Source: Diadema setosum (lineage: Eukaryota > Echinodermata > Echinoidea > Diadematoida > Diadematidae). From it: DNA of 64,000 nucleotides. The translations under genes and the position numbers were made by a program. This document shows, piece after piece, positions 1-13,600 of the stretch (positions are counted from its first letter, which is position 1; each line of letters starts with the position of its first letter). Under the pieces are notes generated by a model that saw only the letters and a list, made by a program, of their open reading frames with translations, ran no database searches and had not been told where the DNA came from. The stretch is taken from the NCBI RefSeq assembly GCF_964275005.1, contig NC_092695.1, positions 9,010,197 through 9,074,196 of the forward strand, written 5' to 3'.

Positions 1-523
1 GACAAGTGCTACATGCTAATGAAGTTATACTTTGATCCGCAACTCGTCCATTTTCTTAATTTACTGAGTCTGCATTATCTATAAGTCATGTACTACGTAA
101 AATGAGCTTTAATAACAAATTTGTTTTGATAACACCTTTATGGAAAGCTGACAAACATGTCACAGGCATGTCTAAGGTGTTTGGGTAACTACCTGTCTTT
201 ACACCCTATCTTTACATCCAAGCTTTATAAACACTGCAATGTTTGACATCATTATGTTGGCCTACATCAATATCAAGCTAGAAACTTCAGATTTGTTCAG
301 AACTTCAACCAACTCCAAACATGCCTACTCAATCTGTAAACATGATGAATGTTATGCAAAATACAATATAGTCTTTATCACTACAATCTGTTCCTTTACG
401 AAAAATTCTTACACTCTGTACGATAATTAGGCAAAGGGAATGGCTAGACTTTAGGTTTTCTCAGACTTACTGGTACAAGTACAATTTGTATCTCCGTCAT
501 AGCACACACACACACATATAATT

Positions 524-780
<257 letters not shown>

Positions 781-1099
781 TCAAATAATATGAGACTAGT
801 TGAAGAAAGCAAGGGCATCATTCAAACTTCATTCTTGATTTTAAAAAAAGGTTTATTTTATTTTTGGTCACACATAATATAACTAATGTAAGAAAGCACA
901 TCATTGACAGTGCAATATTCATTTTCAAAAAAATGGCTTCTACACTTTATGACACACACACATAGACAAGACATTTATTTATTATTATCAATATTATTAT
1001 AATTTTGCTGATTTCGAGCGCGGTGATTTGGCCTCGAGATCTGCCTCTGGATCCAAATGACTTCGGTTCTATTCTCGAGTCTAACTGAGCAGAGTTGTG

Positions 1100-1240
1100 T
1101 GTAATCACACTGTCCCAGGCAAAACACTCTGTCCCTCGGATAGGACATAAAATGGAGGTCCCATGTGTGAGAGAGTCACAACTAATGCATGCAAAAGATC
1201 CCGCTTCATTCATTCATCGCAAGGAGCACCCAGTGAATTG
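1100..1240. repeat. Dispersed repeat, first of two copies
   Basis: The stretch with GAGAGAGTCACAAC, then ATGCATGCAAAAGATCCCGC and TTCATTCATT, recurs as the reverse complement near 47205-47310. The matching core is about 80 bp. Its family is not recognised. Confidence 0.6.
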
Positions 1241-1519
1241 GCCCACCCACCTACCACCTACAGAAAGACAGTGCATTATCTTCAAGCATGCATCCTGCAC
1301 TTAATCGAAGAAGAGGAAGAAGTTAATGAATAAAAAAAAAAAAAATTTCTTATGACAAATAACAGAAATGGGGTATGCAGCAAAATTCTGAGAACAAATA
1401 CAAACAAACAAAGAACAAAACAAAACAAACAGAACCTTTCAACAGAAATGGTATGAAAGTCTGTTTCTCCATTCATTAAAACAAATAAAAAACTAAAAAA
1501 CTAAAAATACGGCAACTGG

Positions 1520-2302
1520 TATGCCTCCGCCATAATGCATGATTCTCCTAATAGGTCTATAGTACATGTGGACAGTGTGATTACATTTTCACAAAATTGA
1601 CAAAATATTAAAATGACATGTTTGTCACAAATGTGTTGAATGTTCACCTTCCTTGACCTACGTTTAATTGGATGAATGGGAGAGCATGTATTTGGGGATT
1701 TTAGGACTTTTACTTGACTTTGACCTTTTCATAAGTTTATGACTGAGTAATTTTCATGGTATGGGGAAAAGTGCAGTTTCTGTATTGAATAGTAAATTGT
1801 TACCATTTTCATCTGGCCTTTGACCCTTGACCTTTGACCCTAAAATTCATAAGAGGATCCCTGTCAGGCAGAACATGCATAAATATGTACTAAGTTTCAA
1901 GATAACTTGAGCCACTTCCCGAGATATGGAGGAAGAATTTAAGTTCAGCACTTTCACTTAATCTTAGACCATTTGACCTTTGACCTTTTTGGTAAAAAAA
2001 AAAAAATCCCAGAGAATCTCTATAGGGTTATACATGCATACACCAAGTTTTAAAAAAATAATAATCCTACAGGCATTGCATTTGATCTTGACCTTTTGAC
2101 CTTTGACCTCGAGCATGTGCACTCAAAAGTTGACAGGCACAACTTCACTCCCTAATACACATACATGCCAAGTTCCGTTAGGATACCTCCAAAGGTTTTT
2201 AGTTACGCTGTCCACAAAATTCATTACGGACGGACTGAAGGATGGCAGGACGGACAACCCGAAAACATAATGCCTCTGGCACCACTTCCTGGCGGAGGCA
2301 TA
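1520..2302. mobile_element. Non-autonomous TIR element with TA target site, about 780 bp
   Basis: The left end reads TATGCCTCCGCCA and the right end TGGCGGAGGCATA, an exact inverted pair with TA at both borders. The interior has no ORF. It carries repeated TGACCTTTGACC-type motifs (about 1816-1842, 1970-1990 and 2087-2110) and a GACGGACTGAAGG / GGACGGACAACCCG segment near the right end. From the sequence alone it is a MITE. The TA duplication suggests Tc1/mariner-type mobilisation, but the superfamily is not certain. Confidence 0.7.
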
Positions 2303-5111
2303 AAAATGAAACGGTAATCACAGCACTATCAAAATATTCATTTTGAGACTTTGGCAGGCAGTAATAAGATATCAAACTGTCGTTTGTCTGTTTAAATATC
2401 ACATTTTGTATACTTCAGGCGGTCATTGTATTTAGCTGTTTTTGTACAGCTGTAGTAATTAGGACTTTCTTTTAAAGAAAAAAAGAAAAAAAAAATATCA
2501 CATCAATCTAATGCAATTCATCCCATCCCCCCAATATATTTGTATACTAAAGCAGACATTTATTTTTACTACACTTGTACCTGGATCAGTCACATTAATG
2601 AGATGACAGTGACTGCTAAGAGTAAGCAGTGACAGTTTTACATGGAAAACAGCCACCAAATGTACTACCATTGTATGTCTTGAGTGCCTGGCTCCAAAAG
2701 ACAAAGTGTAGAGAACATAGATATGTGATGTAGGAATTTGCATGCTCAGTTTCAACGTTTGCGAGTTCATTATCATCTGCAAGCAGCATGAATTGTATTT
2801 ATCATCTGAAGCTGAAATTTGAGTTGTAAGCAAGCCCACAGAGATGCTACAAATAACACAAACTTGATTACAGAAACTGATGAAAGTCAGAAACGCACTT
2901 TTTACTTCACAACTACAGTCTTAGTACTGATGAAGAGGAATGTATAAAGGCACGTGTATCAAAATAAGTTTTACTTATCTAATTCATTGAATATCTCTCA
3001 AAACTCATGCCGAGAAACATTACCTTATTATGAGTAGGTTTGTCAATGGCTACCATGCCAAAAAACAATAGGGATAAAAAAAAAAATTCAATGAAAATGA
3101 TTATAAAGATAAATCTTACCATGTTGCTACATCAGGCAAGTTAAGCATGTCATGCAGCTAACATAATGAAGAATACCAGTCCAAAGAGGAGCAGATTAAA
3201 GAAATAAAGCCAATTTTCTATTTCCAAACAATGTTGCATCTATCAGAAATGGCACTAATTTTAATAGATACATTGATCTCCCAGTATCATAATACTTGAT
3301 CACTCACATGCATTATTTGGCAAAGATAACCAAGCTGAATTTTCATCAAAAATCCTCACATCCACATTACTTGATTTCATCCATAGAAAACTTGTGCGAT
3401 CTCAACAATCATGAAAGTTACAAATAGTCAATCAATCAATACATCTGTAAACATTAACACTTTCAGTTACCAAGCATGTGGAGAGATGGACAAAATGATC
3501 TATGATAAGGGAACTATTCCTTTGACAAGCCCTTTTTCAAAGATGATAGAATTATTCAGTATCGAAGCCTACTGATGACCAATTTTGACATTACGACTTA
3601 ACTCAATATCGACAAAGAGATGAACATTAGGTCCTTTTTTTTTTCTTGTAAAGATGTACTCTTTCATATAGATACATCTGTATATATTGCTGAATGTTCA
3701 ACATTTACAGTTTCTCTTAATCATGTAACTCTGTCCCATTCTTGCCATGTAACCTCACTCTTGAAGGTTATAAGGAGAACACATGTAAGATACATCACTT
3801 GTAATTTCTCAACAACATGATTTGGCCCAGTGTCATCTTTTAAAGTGCTTTGCACTGACACATTCATTACAAACATCATACGCTATTACAGCTTGATGTC
3901 TATAAAGTTCAGAATCTCATAAACAGGAGCCAGTATGGCATATTAACAATGCTCTGCCAGACAGAATGGAATTTACTTTAAATTATTTTGAATTATTGCA
4001 TATGTTCACATCAAGTGTATGTTTTATCAATACATGACCACTCACGAACAACACAAACACTGCCATAGAAATTAAGATGCACTCATGCTGAATATGGCAC
4101 ATACTATTTCAACTGGACGTATATTTGATTATTGGCAATGTCAATATTAGTTAGGAAGGCATCTTCCATACATATTCACAGAATGAAGAAAAAACAACAA
4201 CACACAGATACAAAAACATTCTTTTTTTTTTTGGTGCTTGAGAATAAATTGTATCAGGTATGTGGAGAATATCATATATTTCTATATCAATATTACAATT
4301 CATTGCAAAAAGAGAGTAAACATGTACCAGTGCTTATAAAGTAAAAACCACATCAAAATATGTCATCAATACCACTGAAAATACATCTTAATGTGTCACT
4401 CATTCAAAGTAATATAATTATACTCTTGAAAAAAAAAAATTAATATGAGTGCTACAAGGGGTCAAAATTGTCATAACTTATCTGCTTCCAGCACACATAT
4501 CCTACAATATGTGGTACCTAGGGTACACAATTTGATATGTGCAAAAGATTGTAGTACATTAGCAATAAGTCTCATTTATTAGTACAGCTGTACCCTTCAC
4601 TAGCCTAGATACTTAACTATTTTTTCCCCGCTTGTTTGAATGAGATTCCAAGGAAATTGAGCAATCCTAGTATGACAAAAAAATTAAGCGAACTGATGGG
4701 TGTAAGTTTTACAGAGATTGGACAAATCAATAAAGAGAATTATGGAATATAAAAATCTAAAATGCTAACTTAAAAGTCACATTTTCAAATGTAAATGATA
4801 TGTGATGAAGTCTTCCACCAACTTGCACACAAGTCCACTGCTAAATTTCATTTAATGTCACATCATGAATTGCAAATATAATATGAAGATAAATTGAATA
4901 AAATTGTATCACATGAAATCACATGTTTTTGTAAGTGCATAAACAGTGAAATCTGAGAATTTCACATGCACACTTTCATATTTGATCAGTTGATTCACAT
5001 GTAATGCTTTGTCCTTTGGGTTGAAGCAATTAAAATTCTTATGTCTTTCATTCGTTTCATATATAAAGAGTAAAAAAGGAATATATTGAGATGAACAGAC
5101 AGACAGATAGA
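2303..5111. other. AT-rich flank, no gene seen
   Basis: There are homopolymer A/T runs and scattered short ORFs without codon signal. I see no convincing exon, RNA gene or terminal repeats here. Confidence 0.5.
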
Positions 5112-5835
5112 CCAGGGAGGTGTTACAGAGATGGAGTGGCAACTCTTCGTAATTCATGCAAACACATGTTTGGGTTCAAGGCGTTACAATGGGATGTCTA
5201 GCATTCCATTACGCTTTGAAGTCATGCTCGGCACCGCTCTAGTTGCAAGACGAAGTTTGGAGACGAACACATTTCACCTTTCGATGAATTACAAGCTTTA
5301 TTTCACCGCAAAATTTTATATGAAATACTCAAATTGATTTAGAATAGTTTAGGAAAGAATTCAATATTATTAACATGTATTTCTAGTTTCTTTGTAATTT
5401 GCAAATCGAAAGGAAATGAAAATTAGGCCCTCTTAAAAACCTATTTTTTTCTATAATGCGCATATTTCCGCATGTTGATTTTCTATCTTTTAATAAGGGA
5501 TATTTTGATCTTTCAAATAAAGTACTCCGTTAAAGCGTGTTAAAGCGTGTTTTTAAACTATTTGCTGTTAAAATTGTGAGTTTTACACTGCATTTTGATT
5601 CGCTGCTCCAATTCAAGGTACACAAATTCATTGTTGCCATCACATTGAAAGAGAGAGCGAATTGCAGTAGGAGCAAATATTTCTAGATGTGAGAGCGCTA
5701 GTCCCGATTATTGATGCTCTCTTTTGTCAAAGCACATGGGTAACACCTGTAGTTGAACGCATAACTTCTCAGCGGTGCCGCGCATGACTTCAAAGGGGAG
5801 CTTTAGTTGCCTCTCCTTCTCTAGCACCTCCCTGG
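5112..5835. mobile_element. Non-autonomous DNA transposon with ~100-bp imperfect TIRs
   Basis: Outer ends are CCAGGGAGGTG and CACCTCCCTGG. Inverted similarity continues inward for about 100 bp on each side: GGCAACT / AGTTGCC, then TTTGAAGTCATGC / GCATGACTTCAAA and GGCACCGCT / AGCGGTGCC. It is flanked by ATAGA on both sides within GACA/GATA-like DNA, so the true target-site duplication is ambiguous. There is no transposase. The ends resemble hAT-type CAGGG termini. It lies just downstream of the CCDC134 stop, and an AATAAA on the CCDC134 strand (plus 5297-5302) sits inside it. Confidence 0.65.
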
Positions 5836-6007
5836 ATAGACAGATATCTAATAGGATAGTACCTCTGCCATCATTGGTGCAGATTCAAGAAAATGGTCTG
5901 ATGCAAACTAGGGCAATCAAGTGAACTAAAATGCCACAAACACTTAAAATTGTGTTGTTTCTACCCAAAAATAAAGCAGGATGAAGGTACCTCAGTCAGC
6001 CCCAGCT

Positions 6008-9000
6008 TTATAGTTCACTTCGGCTGACTCGGGGCCCACGCTTCTTCTGCTTCTTTTCTTTCTTCTTGGGCTTGCTGGGCATCTCAAACATCTGATTTGA
6101 TGAATGGAACCAAGAAGGACACAAAAGAAAGAACAGAGATGTCATCTCATTCCAGTTCTGATGACAGCATCATTGCAAACTATGACCTGATATAAAACTA
6201 CCTCAGTTCATTTCTGCCAATATATTCTTCAGTAGTAAAATATGTCTCCCTCTTAAATTCATGCAAATTATTGGAAGAAAATTATAAAGCAGAAGTGTAC
6301 AACAATTTTTTTTCCGCATTCATTTTTAGTTTGAACACTTATATAATATGAATGGGGGGAAAAGATATCCATTCTAAACTAAACCTTTACACAGCTGTCA
6401 CAGTGAGCATTTCACTCTACTCTTAGAATATCAGAGAATTATACAACTGTCCCAATTCAAAATTTGAATTTATTTCCAATATCACACATTCTTTGATACA
6501 TAAATTACACCAAATCAATGTAAATACAAAATGTATCAATATACATGTACTTGAAAGTGAAGAAAGAAAATGAGCAAGTGCACAATTTACATGAATTTCT
6601 TTGTTCAAAACCATTGTGTTATTGGGTAAGAGAGGCCCATGTAAAAGACAAGCTTTTAAAGATACGGTCCTACCCTCCTTTTATATAGCACTACCCTGAT
6701 CAACAATTCTTAAAGACCTAATAAAATGGTTTAGGCATTTTTTTCTCAATGATGTAATAATATTAAATGTTAAATTCTAAGTAATTCTATGGTTGTGCGG
6801 GGTTTTTTACTGTTCTGAATTTTGTTCTATATTTGTTAACATAATGGATGCAATTTCCTCGGTTTTGGAAAACTTGCTATACTTTCACCGCATGCGGCGC
6901 ACTATCACTTCTAAATTGTGATGACGTCTAAGAACGGAGTCGTTCGCGACCAGTCTAGCCGTAGCCAGCGAGCTGGCAAGGCTATGCTAGCGCAGCGCAG
7001 CGACAGCCGGCGCGCGGCCGGCGGCTGCACTGGCTAGCGCTGGCGGGGGAGCGAGCTAGCGAGCGCATAGCAGGTGCTGCGCTGCACTATTGTCGTTGGC
7101 TAAGCCTTTAGACAAAAGAATATTTAATGAACTGTATCGGATTTAATACTGCCAATAATACAGATTGCAACTGTGGTACGCTTGGATATCCATTATTTTC
7201 GGCAAACTCGTGAAATAGGCCCCACCACTGCGTGTCTGTACTAATAGTAATACTACGGCGACTCGCCTGTTTCAGCCCCACCGTGTGGCGTTCATCTCGG
7301 TAGGTAAGCACGGCGGTGGGGCTGCCTTCCACAGTGAATACTCGTGAATGCGGCGAAAATGACTTCATAATATGGCCTCGGCTCGACTAATTTAACGGCC
7401 ATTTTAACCATAAATACAACCCTACCTAACCCTAAACCCTAGGAGGACCTACCCTTGCTTGCTATAAACGCACGGGTACGGTGCACGCGTGACTGCGGTG
7501 GGGCCTATTTCACGATAGCCCCACCACCACTGCGTGTCTGTACTATACTACGGCGACTCGACTGCTTTATACTTAGGCCTAGACCTACTCGTGAATCCAG
7601 CCCCACCGTACCGTGGCATTCATCGGTCACGGCGTTTGGGCTTCCTTCCACAGTATGATTTTTTAGCATAAAACAAAAACTACTCGACCAAAATTGACGA
7701 TCATTCTTGTTATCGTTTTTCTTAGAAAATGACGCATCTAAATTACTGATCATATTGCAGAAACTGACTATGGGAAACTGGTTAACGTGTTAGGCTTTTT
7801 TTTTTTTTTTTTTTTTTTTTTTAGCCAAATCGTTAGAGTGTAGCCTCTGTACTACTACCAAAGATTCTGCTAATTACTAGTCTACTAGACCTAGTGCCGT
7901 AGTGGTAATAGTACACTACTAGTAGTAGTACTAGTAAACTACTACTACTAGTAGACTATTATAACTACTAGTAGACTGCTACTAGATCTACTACTAGACT
8001 ACTACTGGTAATTTAACTTGTAAGCGCCGGCCGACGGGCCAGGCCACGGCCGGGACGCTCCCGCTTGCTTGCTGCGGCCGGAGTAGCCGCTCACTTTGTG
8101 AGCGAGCTGGGCCTGTTCTTCTAATCTACTTACTAGACAGTTACAACTTACAATGTCAGTCATGTAGAATACAGTGTATCCTTTCTAACGTTAAACTATA
8201 TGGGGGCATACCAGACATACCACTCTGTATTATTCCCAGGCGATCGTTTCCGTGAGGTCTATTCTCGGGCTTGGTGCCATACAACGTTCATACGCTCTTG
8301 CACTGGCAGCGGGGGAGATGCAGCTGGTTCAAGGTGCAGCCCCACGATAACGCTCTGGTTCATCGGCTGCCTCTCCCTCCCCATCTTCCTCTTCAACTTC
8401 ATGTGCCTCCTCTTCCTCTCCGCTGTCGTCAGAGCTGCAGTCTTCATCATCATCATCAATGTCGAAGTTTACCCATATAGGGGAAGACATTATGCTCGAG
8501 GTACCAGGTATCTGTGCAAGCTAAATTAGTGATAATGTACGTGGTAATGCGTACATGTCGACAGTCAGTGTGTCGACCGGGAGCGCACATCCCGCGGGGC
8601 CCGGGCCTGGCCGGGCTAGCTATCGTGTACGCGCGTGTACCAAGCTAGTAATCTGAGTGCTTGTGCTGAGCGGCGTCTGCTAACTGAGCACAACTCCGTG
8701 CTTATACGTCATCAATCGGTTCAGGGGTGTTGGTCACGTGACTATCTTTTTCGCAAAAGCTGCAACGGGGTCCTCCAAAAATGTGATATTTGGGGGAGTT
8801 TCTAGAAGCGATGAAAACCGGAACGACACTGACAACATATTTACATTGATAATCATGACATATACTTTACATTTCTTTTGCATATTAAAAAATTTTGCAA
8901 GCATTTTATTAGGTCTTTAAAGTGAGGAGAGTAATTTCAAACACTAACAGAATGATTGAAGTTTCATTTAGAAAGTTATGGGATTTTGAAGTTTCATGTT

Positions 9001-10570
9001 TTCACAAACTGATATTGGTTGCAACTGCACAAGCAGGGCTCAACATCAGCGGTGGACCAGAGGACCAGATATGAAAACATATATTACCATCCTATACCTT
9101 CTTATATTACCACACGTTTCATATTGACAACATTTCTATAAAGAATTGTTCTGTCTGATTTTCATCTACTTAATAAAGTAAATTGAAACATTACATGACA
9201 TTGCACCAATTGATAACTCACCTGATCACTTAATTGGCTGTACGGGTTGACAAAGTTTGGATCTCTGGGGATGAAATTAAGTTCCTGCGATGCCTGTCAA
9301 ACAAAAAACAAAAGAAAAATCTCAGTAGTACAAAATATGATCAATTCAAATAAATTACAGCCAAACAAAGGATATATACAGTATCACTATTCCAAATAGA
9401 CATTACACATCTATATATAGATTGAAATTCAGTCATGTAATGAAACATGAAAGTTACACATAGCATCATAATAAAGCTATTTGAACTAGTGATTTGAAGT
9501 TGAAATTAACCAGTGAGCAAATTAGCTATTGTTTTTATGTACACCGAGCATCTGAACGCTCTGTTTTGATTAGAATGCTGAAAGCAGTATTATTTTCTGG
9601 AACCATACTCTTACATCCTGCCAGTTTTCCAGTTCCCCCCCCCTTTTTTTTTTGTCTACAGCATAATGATTTTTTTTTTCTTGTCAAGTGGTTACTTTCT
9701 ACTTATTTCAGTGGTACCATTCTCCATACTGTACATAGTATAGTATCTAGTGTGAAATTAAACCTTTTTTTCCCCTTCCTGCTATAGATTTTGTAAGGTA
9801 GATATACACACAGTGTACACTTTAATCTTGAACTGGGGCAATGGAGACTGGACAGCTGCATTTCACGTGAAGGCTGTGCGTGAGACTGGACGAAATCTAC
9901 AACCAAAGGAGATATTTACCAGATTTAAGAGAGCCTGGTGTGAGTCGTCATAGTAACCAGTGTCCTGAGCAAACAGGAAGGCCCACTGTAGGATGTCTTT
10001 CCACTCCTTGTTCTTTTTTAACAGAGCGTGCGTCACGTCAGGTAATCGCAAGGCAATGTCAGCAACAAATGCCACGTTTTCCAGGATTAATGAGATTGCT
10101 ATAAGGGAAAGATATCAAAATAATGACAAATGTCTCTCTCGACCTGTCCCCCTACAGACTTCAGGGTTGAACAAATGAAATGCAATGAAACACAAATCAA
10201 ACATTTTCCCTTACCCAACATCAAACATGAATGCAATGAAGGAATTATTTCTAAAAAGATTTGCCCTTCATTGCTGAGAGTGCCGGCTTACAATATTTAA
10301 AAGTACATTTTTTTTATAAACTCTTTCAGAACAATCATTATAATTAATCAACACTTGATGAAACACACAACCTTGAAGAGATTATTTCTAGAGACTTTTG
10401 TGTAACCATGGACCTTGTTGGTCCTAAGAATACCAAAAAAAAAAAAAAATGATACTGCATTTCTTTCACATGTCACTGTTAGTGAGAGTTTTACATTGCT
10501 TTAAACAGAGAAAAATACCAGAAATGCTATCCTTGTAAAACACACACACAGACACAAGCACACACATATA

Positions 10571-10608
<38 letters not shown>

Positions 10609-13600
10609 TATAATAAAAACAGGCATGGTGGACCACATGCAGAGATTGTTCATTTTCCAGTAGGGTTGGGAAAATTAGAAGACATATCATTTACAAGAAA
10701 AAAAAAACACAAGTGAACACAATGTGAGTTGACAAGCTTATAAAACATAAAATGCAGGCATAACTCACTGTCCTTTAGAGTCTGCTCTGTTGGAAAGGTG
10801 GAACTGGCCTGAAATTGCTCTTTATTCAGAAAAATTCTTGACTGAAGCAGCATCTGTATTAAAGATAAAATAACAAAGACAAAACATTACAAACTGTCAA
10901 TCATCAGTATAATGTATTCCCCTGCAATACACAGACTCATCAATCTAACTTCCCAAGATATAAAGTGACTGTCCATATCAACTACAAATGTATGCACATA
11001 TGCAGCCGGCATTTCAACAGCTGGGATATAAATCAAGAAAATTTCTTTCTACTTTGTTTTGTTTGTTATGATATTCCTGTATCTATTTAAGTCAAGTTAA
11101 ATACAATATAATACTGCAGTGTATAGGACTTATTTCCAGACATGAAATAATGTTTATCCTAACTTTGACTACAGACAGTCTCACATTTGTATAGCTCACT
11201 TGTCAAAATTGGTAAACTTTTTCTTATCTGGGCTTTTGCAAAGCTAACTATTGGATGTTTCAACAATTACGTTACCAAAAATATCCAAATATGAAATCTT
11301 TGTTGTTACATGTGCAGTAATACTATTGTACTTCCTATCTCACTAGTCTGTAAACCGTTTGTCTTCTTACATCCACAGCTGTACATATCACACTCTATCT
11401 AAACCATAGACGTGACATTCAGCGGAATGCGTTTTCAATACTACCCCCAAGTCAGTTCGGTTCGGCTCGGTTGGAGCTCATTTGTCCTGCTGTGGCATGA
11501 ATTTGATCACACCAGTTGCTCAATGTTACGCAGCTGTACAACTCAATCTTCTGCATGGATCTCGTGTCTTAGAACCACAATGTTATCCATTTCCCCTCCC
11601 TTCCTTTCACCTTCTACCTTTCCATGCAAGAATGTCTTTTCCTTTACTGTTTCCTCTCATGGTTTGTCCATAAGGAGTGGCAGCATTCGTATTACCATGC
11701 TCCTGTGCTGGACTTACGGTTACCCTGAAACAATTTTGTCTAAAAAAACATTCATTCTGCCTCATCTATTGCAGTCTTTAAAAAAAATGGAGATTTCCAA
11801 AAATTAATTTTTTTTGGTCATACCATGGAAGTCATAGTGAAAATTACCCTGATTTTCCTTAACCTTCCTTTTTTTTCATAAGATTTTACTTAAGTCCTAA
11901 AAAAATAATGAGTTTCTAACGTTTAGATTAAAGAAATATGCTATCATTGCCAGATATGAAGGCTACAAAAATTTGTGATATCGCAGTCTTAGTGAAAATT
12001 CAAAGATTACAAGAAGGATTCCACATGTTTAATTTTCTAGCATAATAAAAGAGCACATCTTACTTCCTTCGAAGGCAGGGGAAATAATACTACCTTTAGG
12101 CTTTGTCAATAATAAGTCATGGGAAAATGTGCTTTTCATTAAAAAAAAAAACAATAAACAAAATCAGACTTCCATACATACAGTATAGGACAAAATATAA
12201 TTTAGATAAAGGAAGGTTTCAACCTATTATCCATCCAATCATCCTCAATTCTTGGACCTATTTTCCACTCATTTGTTCTTTGCTATATTTCACTCATAAC
12301 TCTGCTCAGTTTCAAAGACTTACACTCACACAAGATACACCTGACTCTGATATCCATAAACAGTATAAAAGCTGGTTAAAAATGGTGATTCAGTCCCCCC
12401 CCCCCCCCCCCCCGACTGACCTTATTTATCAATACTTTACTCTTACTTTAGATTTGATATTATTTTGATGGATACACCTTTGGTTATCATGCAATGATAG
12501 GCACTGATAAAGCTCAAATATCATTGTAGCTCAGGCAAGATGTCCTGTTCAACATGCACCATGCTGGTTACAGTCTAAAAACAAATTAAGGTTATATTGA
12601 CTTCTCCTAATCTGTCAACTCATGGAATTTCAGATTGGGTGTCAGACAGAGTTCCTATTCATTTGTGGGAAAACCTCCACCACTGCTTACATGGGATCTA
12701 AATTCACTTCTTCTCAAGATGTTATAAATCTCGTGGAGCATATTGCTCTCAAATTTGGTAAACTGTTGAAGCTACAATTGTACCCAACCCCACAGTTCTC
12801 TAATGGTAACCAGTAATGTTCAACATGTAGTATCTTTGAACTTTGAATGTTTATTGAAACAACCTTTCAGCCAGTCATATTGTGGCACATAGACATGCAG
12901 AATTGTATTCTTGACATTCACTGTAATAAGGTACAGTACACTGTGTTCATGGGGTACTCCTGCTAATTGGATAGGGGTTCTGAATAAACACTTCCTAGAA
13001 ATGTCATCAAATTTTTAACCTCTTCATTGAGTACTTCAGTTCAACCTTGTGTATACTCTGCACTTGCCTTTGACGATGCAATTAAGCTGAGACTACGCTA
13101 AAGCCTATTAACATCGAATTTGCAGTGAGTTTATCTTCGATAACCATGGGGTCAACCATTCTGAGCAGTGGTAACCCTAAGCACTTTACAGATCTCACAT
13201 GCTGCATCATAATGGATTGGTATTCCCAATGCTGTGTTTGTCCAATACATAATGTACATCAGTACATTGCAGCAGGCTCATACTAAGATTCTACTAATCA
13301 GTGGTTGAGATAAAATCTCCTAAATCTTCTGATAAATCAAAAACTAATATGTATCCACCAGGAGGCATGGAATGGGGGGGGGGGGTTAGGGGACAATAGC
13401 TAGCCCCCTCACATTTGGCACAAAAAATAAAAACCCACCACAAACAAACAGGGGGAAAACAAGACTTTTAGAGGGTACTTCCCTCAGATTCTTCTTCTCA
13501 AGGGGGGTTGGAGCACTGCCACCCACATTGTGAGCTAAATCTAACTTACAATTATACATGTATATACCACAGCTTCAAGTTATACTTCACTTCACATGAA

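Larger units (their letters stand above)
6880..8750. promoter_or_regulatory. GC/CpG-rich island in the last CCDC134 intron
   Basis: Composition changes sharply from AT-rich intron to CpG-dense DNA (for example 6885-7080, 7200-7340, 7480-7660, 8020-8100 and 8560-8640), then back. It includes a duplicated ~150-bp block, CTA/TAG-rich palindromic DNA (7850-8010), a T-run at about 7798-7822, the acidic ORF at 8329-8490 and the E-box palindrome at 8733-8742. It could be a promoter of an unrecognised gene or transcript, or a foreign insertion. No TIRs mark its edges. Confidence 0.4.

Noticed and set aside
2498-2839. 113-codon minus-strand ORF
   Set aside because: Composition is like non-coding flank; no family resemblance and no splice context.
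7423-7444. Telomere-like CCTAACCCTAAACCCTA
   Set aside because: Only two to three units; too short to call an interstitial telomere.
11412-11807. 131-codon plus-strand ORF
   Set aside because: Ser/Phe/Pro-rich, ends in A/T runs, no recognisable family, and lies antisense in a CCDC134 intron.
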